Assembly (NCBI GenBank): GCA_902490335.1
Contig: CABUDL010000002.1
Span: forward strand, 60,863 to 124,862
DNA from: an uncultured Clostridium sp.
Lineage (GTDB): Bacteria > Bacillota > Clostridia > Oscillospirales > Ruminococcaceae
DNA: 64,000 nucleotides
Direction: 5' to 3'
The position numbers were made by a program, and so were the translations under genes. The stretch's first letter is position 1, and each line of letters opens with the position of its first letter. Below, piece by piece: positions 7,139 through 14,770 of the stretch. A model generated the notes under the pieces. That model did not search any database. It saw nothing but the letters and a program-made list of their open reading frames with translations, and was not told the origin of the DNA.

Positions 7139-9488
7139 AGATGGATTGCGGAGAAACCGTCTGGTGCTTGACGCGGTCGTGCTCCTCCGCGCGTTTGGCG
7201 TTGTTGAAATGTTCCAGCGAGCCGACCAGATAGCCGGTGATGCGGCGGATGCGCTCCATCGGCTGCTCGGCAGTTTCGTGGCGGTGGCAGCGCGGGCATT
7301 CGTCCCCGATGATGCCGGTATAGCCGCAGGCAGGGTCGCGGTCGACCGGATGATTGATGGAGCCGTAGCCGATGCCCGCCTCCTTCATACAGCAAATCAG
7401 CTGCATAAAGGCTTCGGTGTTCTGACAGGGGTCGCCGTCCAGCTCGACATAGGTGATGTGTCCGCCGTTGGTCAGCGCGTGGTAGGGAGCCTCCAGCCGA
7501 ATCTTCTCAAAGGCGTTGATGTCGTAGTAGACCGGGATGTGGAAGGAGTTGGTGTAGTAGTCGCGGTCGGTGATGCCCGGGATGATGCCGAAGCGCTGGC
7601 GGTCGATTTTAACAAATCTGCCGGACAGTCCTTCTGCGGGGGTGGCAATCAGCGAAAAGTTGAGCTTCATCTGCTCGCTGGCAGCATCCATCCGCGCCCG
7701 CATGTGACCGATGATTTCCAGTCCCAGATTCTGCGCATATTCACTTTGTCCGTGGTGCTGACCAATCAAAGCGACCAGCGTTTCTGCCAGCCCGATGAAG
7801 CCGATGGTCAGCGTACCGTGGCGCAGCACCTGCCCGACCTCGTCCTGAGGTCCAAGGTTTTCGCTGTCCAGCCAGACACCCTGTCCCATCAGGAAGGGGA
7901 AGTTGATGACCTTCTTCTGTCCCTGGATGCGGAAGCGGTCGAGCAGCTGCTGGATGACTAAATCAATCTTCTGGTCGAGCAGCTCGAAGAAGAGGTCCAG
8001 ATTTTTATTGGCAAGCAGTCCCAGGCGCGGCAGGTTGATGGAGGTGTAGGACAGGTTGCCGCGACCGGTGGTGATTTCGCGGGTGGGGTCATAGACGTTG
8101 GCAGCGACGCGGGTGCGGCAGCCCATATAGGCGACCTCGGTTTCCGGGTGACCGCTGCGGTAGTATTGCAGGTTATAGGGTGCGTCCAAAAAGGAAAAGT
8201 TGGGGAACAGGCGCTTGGCGGAAACCTGACACGCCAGACAGAACAAATCGTAGTTCGGGTCCTCGGGACGGTAGTTGACCCCTTCCTTCACCTTGAAGAT
8301 GTGGATGGGGAAGATGGGTGTTTCGCCGTGACCCAGACCGGACTGCTCTGCCAGCAGCAGGCTGCGGATGACCATTCTGCCCTCGGGGGAGGTATCGGTT
8401 CCGTAGTTGAGCGAGCTGAAAGGGGTCTGTGCGCCTGCGCGGGAGTGCATGGTATTTAAATCCAGAATCAGCGACTCCATCGCATGATAGGTCGCGCGTT
8501 CGGTTTCTTCATAGGAATGTTTCTGTGCAAACCGCTGGGCGGATTCGACCGATTCGTCCGGGCAGCCCAGCTGTTCGGTCAGCAGACGGCGCTCTGCCAG
8601 GGTGTACGCCTGACTGCCTTCCAGAGAAGGGAACAGCCCGTTCTGCTCCAGCTGCGCAAAGGTGCGCTCGAGGGCGGCAGTCACCCCATCGCCGTCGGCT
8701 TGCGAAGGGCACAGCAGCTCGCAGGCTTTGGCAAGGTTGCGGCGATAGCTGCGGCGGTAGGTTTTTGCAACGCCGGGCGCCATATCAAAATCAAACTTGG
8801 GGACACTTTGTCCGCCGTGCTGGTCATTCTGGTTAGACTGGATGGCAGTGTATGCCAAAGCAGCATAGTCCTCGATGTCCTCCGGCTCGCGCAGGTAGCC
8901 GTATCCCGAGTTGAAGCCACCGGCAAACAGGCGGCTCAGGTCAATCTGGCAGCAGGTGGTGGTCAGCGAGAAAAAGTCAAGGTCGTGGATGTGGATGTCG
9001 CCGCAGTCGTGTGCCTGTGCGTGCTGTGGGTCAAGCACAAACATCTCATAAAAAGCCTTGGCGCCCTCCGAGCCGTATTTGAGCATGGTGCCCATGGCGG
9101 TGTTGCCGTCGATGTTGGCGTTTTCCCGCTTGATGTCGTTTTCGGCAGCGCTTTTAAAGGTCAGGTCCTCATACACCTTCATCAGGGCGGTGTTCATCTC
9201 CCGCACACGGGTGCGCTGTGCGCGGTAGAGGATATATTCTTTGGCGGTGCGGGAATGTCCGTTTTCAATCAGTACCTTTTCCACCATATCCTGAATCTGC
9301 TCGACGGTGGGCAGATGAGAGGGAGGATATTTTTCCTCCAGACGCTGCTGGACCTGCAAAGCAAGGCGGTAGGCAGTCTGATAATCCTTGCCTCCCACTG
9401 AGGTCGCTGCGCGAAAGATCGCCCGCGCGATTTTCTCCACGTCATAGGCGGCGGTCCTTCCGTCCCGTTTGATGATGGTGTTGAACAT
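7137..9488 (-). CDS. nrdD: Anaerobic ribonucleoside-triphosphate reductase
   Basis: 783 aa, the usual NrdD size. It makes dNTPs from NTPs without oxygen using a glycyl radical. An ATP-cone opens the protein (TIIKRDGRTAAYDVEKIARAI). The C-terminus has the zinc-binding cysteines (ACGYTG, DECPRCH) and the radical loop RITGYLVG, whose glycine carries the radical. The start at 9488 rather than 9494 is chosen because AAAGGAG is 7 nt from it and only 1 nt from the upstream ATG. The activating radical-SAM enzyme NrdG, which often sits next to nrdD, is not present on either side, so it must be encoded elsewhere. A strong promoter lies 90 nt upstream with a hairpin between it and the start. Confidence 0.95.
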   Translation of the reverse strand: MFNTIIKRDGRTAAYDVEKIARAIFRAATSVGGKDYQTAYRLALQVQQRLEEKYPPSHLPTVEQIQDMVEKVLIENGHSRTAKEYILYRAQRTRVREMNTALMKVYEDLTFKSAAENDIKRENANIDGNTAMGTMLKYGSEGAKAFYEMFVLDPQHAQAHDCGDIHIHDLDFFSLTTTCCQIDLSRLFAGGFNSGYGYLREPEDIEDYAALAYTAIQSNQNDQHGGQSVPKFDFDMAPGVAKTYRRSYRRNLAKACELLCPSQADGDGVTAALERTFAQLEQNGLFPSLEGSQAYTLAERRLLTEQLGCPDESVESAQRFAQKHSYEETERATYHAMESLILDLNTMHSRAGAQTPFSSLNYGTDTSPEGRMVIRSLLLAEQSGLGHGETPIFPIHIFKVKEGVNYRPEDPNYDLFCLACQVSAKRLFPNFSFLDAPYNLQYYRSGHPETEVAYMGCRTRVAANVYDPTREITTGRGNLSYTSINLPRLGLLANKNLDLFFELLDQKIDLVIQQLLDRFRIQGQKKVINFPFLMGQGVWLDSENLGPQDEVGQVLRHGTLTIGFIGLAETLVALIGQHHGQSEYAQNLGLEIIGHMRARMDAASEQMKLNFSLIATPAEGLSGRFVKIDRQRFGIIPGITDRDYYTNSFHIPVYYDINAFEKIRLEAPYHALTNGGHITYVELDGDPCQNTEAFMQLICCMKEAGIGYGSINHPVDRDPACGYTGIIGDECPRCHRHETAEQPMERIRRITGYLVGSLEHFNNAKRAEEHDRVKHQTVSPQSI

Positions 9489-9532
9489 GAACATTCTCCT
9501 TTATGCAAATCATTTTGGAGCAAAACAACAGG

Positions 9533-9607
9533 AAAGCTGGTCGTTCAAAGACCAGCTTTTTCTTTCTTTCTCTTTATTATTGTATCTGTCCTGCGCTTTT
9601 TAGTCAA
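9533..9607 (-). promoter_or_regulatory. nrdD promoter and 5' leader hairpin
   Basis: Minus-strand -35 TTGACT (9602-9607) and -10 TACAAT (9579-9584) have a 17-nt spacer. The transcribed leader contains a perfect 10-bp hairpin (9533-9542 with 9550-9559, 7-nt loop) between the start point and the ribosome binding site. No clear NrdR box is visible. The hairpin is not followed by a good T run on the nrdD strand, so an attenuator role is uncertain. Confidence 0.6.
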
Positions 9608-9993
9608 TTAGGCAAAGCCACGAAAATCTGCGGCGCTTTGTTTGATGCAAAAGCAGATTTAGTGCTTTTTTGGAAGAAGGGCGCGTGAAACAACAAGATG
9701 TTGGATTTGCTCTGCGCAATTTTTTTTGAAGGCTCAGAGGGCTGCACAATTTATCCCGGTCATTTTTAGCGAAAAAAGGGAAAATTTTCGGAAACAGGGC
9801 AAAGCGGTCCCTTGGCTCCAAAACGAAAGGAGGGACGAGGAAAACGGAGGGAAGGCAAGAGAACACAAGCCATTTTACCGCGGAGCCGGAAAAAAGAAGC
9901 GGATAGTTTTTGTAAGGAACGGCAAAACCAAAAGGAGCAAGAGGAGGAAGGGTAGCAATATCACTAAAATGTGGGTGAAACATTGCAAATGAG
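9608..9993. other. No gene seen; purine-rich spacer
   Basis: The plus strand is strikingly purine-rich. Open frames exist on both strands, but none has a ribosome binding site, recognisable motif or plausible composition: the products are either Lys/Arg-rich or Pro/Phe-rich. A small hairpin, AAAAGCA with TGCTTTT, lies near 9650-9671. I would leave it as non-coding. Confidence 0.4.
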
Positions 9994-10026
9994 CAAAAAA
10001 CAGGAAGGGCAAAAGCCCTTCCTGTC
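9994..10026 (-). terminator. Terminator of the NERD-domain gene
   Basis: A 10-bp stem (CAGGAAGGGC with its complement, 4-nt loop), followed on the minus strand by TTTTTT. Confidence 0.8.
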
Positions 10027-10033
10027 GGCAGTC

Positions 10034-10645
10034 TTATTCTCCAAGGGAAGCGATGGTCTGTGCGATGGCAGCTACATCGACGTCGTTGTCCTTTTCAAAT
10101 TTTTCCTTTTCCAAAAAGCGTTTGAAGTCCTTGACGGTCATTACGGTGTTTTCCTCGCCCATGTGGCTGAGATACATCGGGACCTCCGATTTGGTGCCGA
10201 CGACTACAACGGCGGTGTCAATCTTTAAGTTGTACACCTTTTTCTGGGACATCAGGCGGCGGAAGAGGTCGACCTTTTTGTCCATTTCCAGCACAGGGTT
10301 GTCAAAGCGGACCTTGCGGTCATGTTCGGTGTCCACAAAGCTCCAGCGAGGCTCCTTGAGGTCGCCGTAAAAATCGCCCTCGCCCTGCAAAGCGGAAACG
10401 AACAGCAGTCCGAAGAAGCCGACCAGCACAAAGTCGATGGTCTGGGTCTTTCCTTCGAAGGTAAGCTGTACATTTTCCAGCACCTTGTAGTTGCGGGAGA
10501 TTGCATAGCGGTTCAGGATGGATTTGACTGTCTTTTTGCCGTAATTGCCTTTGGAAAACAGCATCGACTTGCGCAGATACCACAGCAGGACAACAGCAAG
10601 CGCCACAAGGACGACGGCGATGACAGCAAAGATGGAGGTTTTCAT
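10034..10645 (-). CDS. Membrane-anchored NERD-domain-like protein
   Basis: 203 aa. One N-terminal membrane anchor (residues about 5-25) is followed by a soluble domain with ISRNYKVLENVQL, TQTIDFVLVGFFGLLFV and ALQGEGDFYG. This pattern (D-x-V-L-V-G-x-x-G, then a short polar turn) matches the NERD nuclease-related fold, normally seen as ID(H/Y)VLVG..GVFVIE. Whether nuclease residues are intact is unclear because the usual E-x-K after the strand is replaced by A-L-Q. The ATG at 10645 has AAGGGA upstream, somewhat far away. It is divergent from the DUF4358 lipoprotein gene, and the two promoters are back to back. Confidence 0.6.
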   Translation of the reverse strand: MKTSIFAVIAVVLVALAVVLLWYLRKSMLFSKGNYGKKTVKSILNRYAISRNYKVLENVQLTFEGKTQTIDFVLVGFFGLLFVSALQGEGDFYGDLKEPRWSFVDTEHDRKVRFDNPVLEMDKKVDLFRRLMSQKKVYNLKIDTAVVVVGTKSEVPMYLSHMGEENTVMTVKDFKRFLEKEKFEKDNDVDVAAIAQTIASLGE

Positions 10646-10707
10646 AAAACAGTGTTCCCTTCTTTTCAAAATTACCGGTACAGACCGGTGGACATAAAGA
10701 TAAAAGT

Positions 10708-10736
10708 ATTGTAACATATTCGCCGGACCGCGTAAA
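10708..10736 (-). promoter_or_regulatory. Promoter of the NERD-domain gene
   Basis: -10 TACAAT (10708-10713) and -35 TTTACG (10731-10736) on the minus strand with a 17-nt spacer. Confidence 0.55.
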
Positions 10737-10786
10737 GAGAAAATTGAGCAGAGTGTAAACTTTCGGAAAATGGCAAAGGGCTGCGC

Positions 10787-10815
10787 TTGACCACATTTTT
10801 GATATGGATTATAAT
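10787..10815 (+). promoter_or_regulatory. Promoter of the DUF4358 lipoprotein gene
   Basis: -35 TTGACC (10787-10792) and a perfect -10 TATAAT (10810-10815), 17 nt apart. Confidence 0.75.
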
Positions 10816-10872
10816 CTTTACAGGACCAACCAACGAATAACCCCGCAGGGGAAAGGTGGAAATCAAGGACGG

Positions 10873-11448
10873 ATGAATCGTTACATGAAAAAGATGGCTG
10901 CGCTGCTGGCAGCGATGATGTTTAGCCTGAGCCTGTTTGGCTGTGAAGCGCTGGACACCACCCTGCCGCCTCAAGAGACCCAGGAGCAGACCGCGCAGGC
11001 AAAATCAGAGAAGAATACAGCAAAGCCGCAGCGGGCGCTCGAGCAGATTTACAGCCAGCTGGGCAAACGCATCGGGCTGGTGGAGGAGCCGACCGCCGAG
11101 CAGATTGCTGCGGTGGTGGGACTGGATGCAAAGGATTATGAGCAGGCATATATCCGCTATGTGGAAACCGACTTTGGTGCGGACGACGTTTACATCGTGC
11201 TGCCCAAGGAGGGCAAAGATGAGGAAGGCGTCAGCCACAGGGAAAATATCCTCAGCCAGCTGCGGGAGCGCAAGGACTTCAGGACCCGGGAATTTGCAAA
11301 CTACGACGTTTACAATTCGGCGTCCATCGCAGAAAATGCGCTCATCTTTGAGCGCGGCGGCTATGTGGTGATGCTGATGCTGGAGGACAACGACAGCGCA
11401 AGGAGCATCATCGAAAAGTATATCCCGGAAAGACTCAATCTTTCCTAA
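10873..11448 (+). CDS. DUF4358-type lipoprotein
   Basis: 191 aa. The N-terminus is a lipoprotein signal: positive start, hydrophobic stretch and lipobox SLFGC, so it should be anchored to the outer face of the membrane. The rest reads as a DUF4358 domain (LDAKDYEQAYIRYVET, DVYIVLPKEG, then a helical C-terminus ending in ARSIIEKYIPERL). The family has no known function. ATG 10873 has AAGGA close by; an ATG at 10885 (MKKMAALL) is an alternative. It is transcribed from its own strong promoter and ends at a strong terminator. Confidence 0.7.
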   Translation: MNRYMKKMAALLAAMMFSLSLFGCEALDTTLPPQETQEQTAQAKSEKNTAKPQRALEQIYSQLGKRIGLVEEPTAEQIAAVVGLDAKDYEQAYIRYVETDFGADDVYIVLPKEGKDEEGVSHRENILSQLRERKDFRTREFANYDVYNSASIAENALIFERGGYVVMLMLEDNDSARSIIEKYIPERLNLS

Positions 11449-11463
11449 AACAGGAAAAGCGAA

Positions 11464-11503
11464 AACACCGCCGGAGAAGCAACGGGCTTCTCCGGCGGTG
11501 TTT
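11464..11503. terminator. Bidirectional terminator
   Basis: A 17-bp perfect stem (AACACCGCCGGAGAAGC with its complement) between two convergent genes, with a T run on each side. Confidence 0.85.
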
Positions 11504-11510
11504 TATGTTT

Positions 11511-12242
11511 TTATACCTTCTCTTTTTTGCAGGCAAACAGAAAGCTCAGGCTGTGCAGTCCCCAGAAAACGGCAATCAGGAGAAAGGGCATCAGTCCCAG
11601 AGGGTAAAACAGCTGAATAAAGGCGCAGACTGCGAAGGCGCCCAGAAATCCCAGCTGGGAGATACGGAAGCTGCGAAAGGCAGCGCGGTACATCCCCAGC
11701 TTTTGCGCCTCGTCGCACTTGCTTTCCCACTGGGAGGAAAAACGGAAAGAGAGCGGATCCACCTTTTCAAAGCGTGGGTTCATCCGCTTGACCATGTTGA
11801 CGTGGGAAACCTCCACCCAGGTGTTCAGCGTCAGAAAGAGCAGGGCAGCAGCGGCGCTGATGAGGATGTGTCGCGGGTTTTGGTAGACAAAGGATACTCC
11901 GAGGAAGAAGAAGTTGAGGATGACCGAAAGGGTGTTGATGGTGAGAATCTCGGTGCAGTGGTCGTTGCTTTCAATCTGCTCAAACAATTCCTCCTGGTTT
12001 TGTGGGTTGGAACGGGCAATCTGTCGGCGCAGCTTGCTTGTGAAAAAGACCGACATACCGGACAGGAACAGGCAGACCGACAGGTGCAGAGCAGGCAGAG
12101 CGGAGCCGAGCATCCGGCTGACCGACTGGATGGCAGAAACAAGAGATTCCTGCTGGAAAGAGAGCAGAAAGGAAAGCACAGCGCCGCAGATGCCGGAGAC
12201 AGCGGTGATGAGAATGAACTTGATGGCAGGATGTTTTTTCAT
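11511..12242 (-). CDS. DUF3169 family membrane protein
   Basis: 243 aa with about six transmembrane segments in three pairs (near residues 10-30, 48-68, 105-125, 128-145, 195-215, 220-240). The order of segments and the long cytoplasmic region with NPRFEKVDPLSFRF match DUF3169, a Firmicutes family typically encoded next to a small XRE regulator, as here. Function is unknown; the family is loosely associated with stress or antimicrobial-response gene pairs. AGGAGG precedes the ATG. The gene follows the HTH gene by 31 bp in the same operon. Confidence 0.75.
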   Translation of the reverse strand: MKKHPAIKFILITAVSGICGAVLSFLLSFQQESLVSAIQSVSRMLGSALPALHLSVCLFLSGMSVFFTSKLRRQIARSNPQNQEELFEQIESNDHCTEILTINTLSVILNFFFLGVSFVYQNPRHILISAAAALLFLTLNTWVEVSHVNMVKRMNPRFEKVDPLSFRFSSQWESKCDEAQKLGMYRAAFRSFRISQLGFLGAFAVCAFIQLFYPLGLMPFLLIAVFWGLHSLSFLFACKKEKV

Positions 12243-12273
12243 GGTAGTTCCTCCTTTAAAAAAGGCGTACAGG

Positions 12274-12483
12274 TTATGCTTCTTCTTCGGTGTAGCTGAA
12301 CAGCTGTTCGACCGAAGCGTTCAAAATCTTTGCCAGCTTGAGGGCAAGGGTGACCGAAGGGTTGTAGTCTCCTCGTTCAATCAGGCTGATGGTCTGTCGG
12401 GAAACGTCGGCAAGGTTTCCCAGCTCGGTCTGGCTCAGGTGATAGTGCGCGCGATATTCCTTCAAACGGTTGTGCAACGGCAT
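12274..12483 (-). CDS. Small XRE-family HTH repressor
   Basis: 69 aa, almost entirely a helix-turn-helix domain (LHNRLKEYRAHYHLSQTELG, then VSRQTISLIERGDYNPS) with the typical short C-terminal tail ASVEQLFSY. It resembles the widespread YozG/Cro-type regulators of about 65-70 aa. The ATG at 12483 follows AAAGGAGGTG. The promoter carries two identical 22-bp dyads, one over the -35, so negative autoregulation of this gene and the DUF3169 gene is likely (inference). Confidence 0.85.
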   Translation of the reverse strand: MPLHNRLKEYRAHYHLSQTELGNLADVSRQTISLIERGDYNPSVTLALKLAKILNASVEQLFSYTEEEA

Positions 12484-12519
12484 CACAGCACCTCCTTTTA
12501 TGACAAGTATCCATTTCAA

Positions 12520-12583
12520 ATTGACAAAGATAATTGTCAATTTCTTTGATTTCAGTATAGCATTGACAAGTAAAGTTGTCAAT
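12520..12583 (-). promoter_or_regulatory. Autoregulated promoter with twin identical operators
   Basis: Minus-strand -35 TTGACA (12577-12582), 17-nt spacer and -10 TATACT (12554-12559). Two dyads of identical form, ATTGACAA-N6-TTGTCAAT, lie at 12520-12541 and 12562-12583. Their starts are 42 bp apart, about four helical turns. The upstream one contains the -35; the other lies in the leader. Confidence 0.75.
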
Positions 12584-12589
12584 ATGGAA

Positions 12590-12631
12590 AATAAAAAATC
12601 CCGCCCTTCCTCGAAAAAGGAAAGACGGGAG
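12590..12631 (-). terminator. Terminator of ppaC
   Basis: As RNA on the minus strand this forms an 11-bp stem with two G-U pairs, followed by ATTTTTTATTTT. It ends just upstream of the HTH promoter. Confidence 0.75.
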
Positions 12632-12636
12632 GATTT

Positions 12637-14286
12637 TTACTGCTGCAAGGTTGCGATGATGGAGGGGACAAACTGCTTTTTGCGGGAGACCATTCCCGGC
12701 AGCAGCAAGCCTTCCTCTGGAATCTGCTCGATGTGGTTGGACTGCTTGAGCAGCTCCTGCGCCTTGTGACCGCTGCACAGCACGATGCTGCTTTCTTCGA
12801 TGATGTTGGTCAGCAGGAAGAAGAGCATGGTGGAAGGGTTTTGGGCGTAGGTTTCATCCATCAGTTTTTGCAGAGAAGGAACCAGCTGTCGAAGTCCGGC
12901 AGCGCTGACTGAGGTGACCTGACCGACACCGAAGTTGACATCGGAGGCAGAGAAGGTCTTGTAGTCCTGATAGAAGATTTCCTGGGTGGAGCGGGAGGAA
13001 AGGTCGCTGCCCGCTTCAAACATCGCCTGTGCGTACTGCGGGATGTCGATGCCGGCAATACCGGCAAGGTCCTCGGCAGCAGCGCGGTCCACAGCGGTGC
13101 AGGTCGGCGAACGGAACATCAGTGTGTCCGACAGGATGGCAGAGCAGAGCAGTCCGGCAATCTTCGGCTCGATTTCCACACCGTTTTCATGGTAGAGCTG
13201 GTAGATGATGGTGGCAGTACAGCCCAGCGGCTGGTTGCGGAAGTAGACCGGATTGATGCTTTCCAGTCCACCCAGACGGTGGTGGTCGATGATTTCGAGG
13301 ATGTCGGCGCACTCGACCCCGTTTACCGCCTGGTTCTTTTCGTTGTGGTCCACCAGGATGAGCTGCTTTTTCTGCGCAGCCAGGAAGGAGCGCTTGGACA
13401 GCTGACCGATGTAGCAGCCGTGCTCATCCAGCACAGGGAAGTAGCGGTGGCGCTCCTTTGCCATGACCTCCTTGACATCGTCGGTGTAGTCCTCCAGCGA
13501 GAAGGACAGGATGTGGTGGGCGGTCATAAAAAAGTCGATGGGCATACTTTGGTTAATCAGTCGGGCAACGGTGTAGGAATCATAGGGGCTGGACAGGATG
13601 ATGCAGCCCTTGCTTTTGGCACGCTCGATGATGGTTTCATTGGGTTCGGCGCTGGTACACAAGATGATGCAGGAGGCGCCGATTTCGATGGCGAAAAACT
13701 GCGATTCAAAGCGGTTGCCGATGATGACCATGTCGTGCTCGGCAACATAATCGACCATTCGCTCGGGTGTGTTGGCGGCAATGGTGACCCGACCCTGGTC
13801 AAAGGTGCCGCTGACGTCGCCGCAGATGACCTTGGCTTCCAGCACCTTGACGATGTTTTCGTATGGGGTCTTTGCTTTGGAAACGATGCGGTTGTCATAG
13901 ACGTCCATGTCGGATGCCGCAACGTTGGAAATGGTGATCAACCCTTCCAGATGGTTTTCCTCGTTGGTGATGCACAGGGTGCTGGCTTCACATTCCTTCA
14001 TCAGGCTGTACGCCTGCTTGATGGAAATTTTGGCATTGACCGCGGGAACTTCCTTGATCTCCATGTCGGAAACGCGGGTGCGTACATCTGCCAGATAGGC
14101 AGGCGGCTCTACTCCGAAGTAGGACAGGGCAAAGGCGGTTTCCTTGTTCAGGTCACCGGCGCGCCGCGGGGTGTACTGCTGCCCGGTCAGTTTGTTCTTC
14201 AGATTGGCATAGGCGATGGCGGAACAGATCGAATCGGTGTCCGGGCTTTTGTGTCCGACAACGAGGATCTCCTTTTGCTGGTTCAC
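12637..14286 (-). CDS. ppaC: Manganese-dependent inorganic pyrophosphatase with CBS and DRTGG domains (family II)
   Basis: 549 aa. It hydrolyses pyrophosphate to phosphate in the cytoplasm. The N-terminal DHH-family motif is VVGHKSPDTDSICSAIA; the family's DHH motif is in EIIDHHRLGG. Between them about 230 extra residues form CBS and DRTGG domains (LEGLITISNVAASD, then YFPVLDEHGCYIGQL), the regulatory insert known in Clostridia, where AMP/ADP inhibit and ApnA activate the enzyme. The C-terminal DHHA2 domain follows. It starts with GTG (14284-14286) behind AGGAGAGGAG. Its own promoter is at 14363-14391. Confidence 0.93.
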   Translation of the reverse strand: MNQQKEILVVGHKSPDTDSICSAIAYANLKNKLTGQQYTPRRAGDLNKETAFALSYFGVEPPAYLADVRTRVSDMEIKEVPAVNAKISIKQAYSLMKECEASTLCITNEENHLEGLITISNVAASDMDVYDNRIVSKAKTPYENIVKVLEAKVICGDVSGTFDQGRVTIAANTPERMVDYVAEHDMVIIGNRFESQFFAIEIGASCIILCTSAEPNETIIERAKSKGCIILSSPYDSYTVARLINQSMPIDFFMTAHHILSFSLEDYTDDVKEVMAKERHRYFPVLDEHGCYIGQLSKRSFLAAQKKQLILVDHNEKNQAVNGVECADILEIIDHHRLGGLESINPVYFRNQPLGCTATIIYQLYHENGVEIEPKIAGLLCSAILSDTLMFRSPTCTAVDRAAAEDLAGIAGIDIPQYAQAMFEAGSDLSSRSTQEIFYQDYKTFSASDVNFGVGQVTSVSAAGLRQLVPSLQKLMDETYAQNPSTMLFFLLTNIIEESSIVLCSGHKAQELLKQSNHIEQIPEEGLLLPGMVSRKKQFVPSIIATLQQ

Positions 14287-14362
14287 AGTGTTTTCTCCTC
14301 TCCTGGGTGGCTTGCTCTTTGTCTATTTATCTGGTTTTAGCCAGAATATTTCATTCAATGTC

Positions 14363-14391
14363 ACTATACCATACTTTCCTGCGCAGGACAA
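14363..14391 (-). promoter_or_regulatory. ppaC promoter
   Basis: -10 TATAGT (14363-14368), 17-nt spacer, -35 TTGTCC (14386-14391) on the minus strand. It is divergent from the ABC-F promoter. Confidence 0.6.
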
Positions 14392-14429
14392 GACTTTAGT
14401 TTGTTAAAGTAAAAACAAATGAATCTCGC

Positions 14430-14750
14430 TTGACAAAAGGCAGGAAGGTTGGTATGATAAAGGCGTATTTTAACTTTTTACAAGAGGATTGAGGTGAAAG
14501 GATTGCGCAATTTTTCCTGCTAACAATGAACAGGCAAACAGAAGATGACTGTCAGCGACCGGGAAGGAACGGTCGAAGTTGTCGTTTGCCCTGCAGCGGG
14601 AAAAAGAAAACTGCGCAGCTCCTTTCTGACCGGAGCGGTCTGCCTTTGTGCAGCCGCAATCTGAAAGAATCGAATGGTTCTGCCCATGGTTTCATGGGCA
14701 GGGCGTTTGGGGAGCAGTGGGAATTTTTCCTGCTGCTCCCCATTTTTTTA
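14430..14750 (+). promoter_or_regulatory. Promoter and attenuator-like leader of the ABC-F gene
   Basis: A strong promoter (-35 TTGACA 14430-14435, 17 nt, -10 TATGAT 14453-14458) starts a leader of about 300 nt before the ABC-F gene. The leader holds a short upstream frame, a perfect 9-bp hairpin (CTGCCCATG with CATGGGCAG), and an intrinsic terminator: GGGGAGCAG (14709-14717) with CTGCTCCCC (14733-14741) and then ATTTTTTT. The ribosome binding site follows the terminator. Drug-inducible ribosome-mediated attenuation is established for several ABC-F resistance genes. This leader has the same parts, but its function here is inferred. Confidence 0.65.
14494..14523 (+). CDS. Possible 9-codon leader peptide
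   Basis: GTG 14494 is preceded by AGAGGA at 5-nt spacing and encodes MKGLRNFSC before TAA. It lies 36 nt after the -10 element. Ribosome stalling on such a frame is the usual switch for antibiotic-responsive ABC-F leaders. It is short enough to occur by chance. Confidence 0.35.
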   Translation: MKGLRNFSC

Positions 14751-14770
14751 TCTTTCAGAGGTGAACGCCA

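Noticed and set aside
9600..9992. Open frames on both strands between nrdD and the NERD gene
   Set aside because: No ribosome binding site, no motif, extreme composition caused by a purine-rich strand.
13189..14340. Long plus-strand frame (~380 codons) opposite ppaC
   Set aside because: Antisense shadow of ppaC; composition and periodicity follow the ppaC codons.
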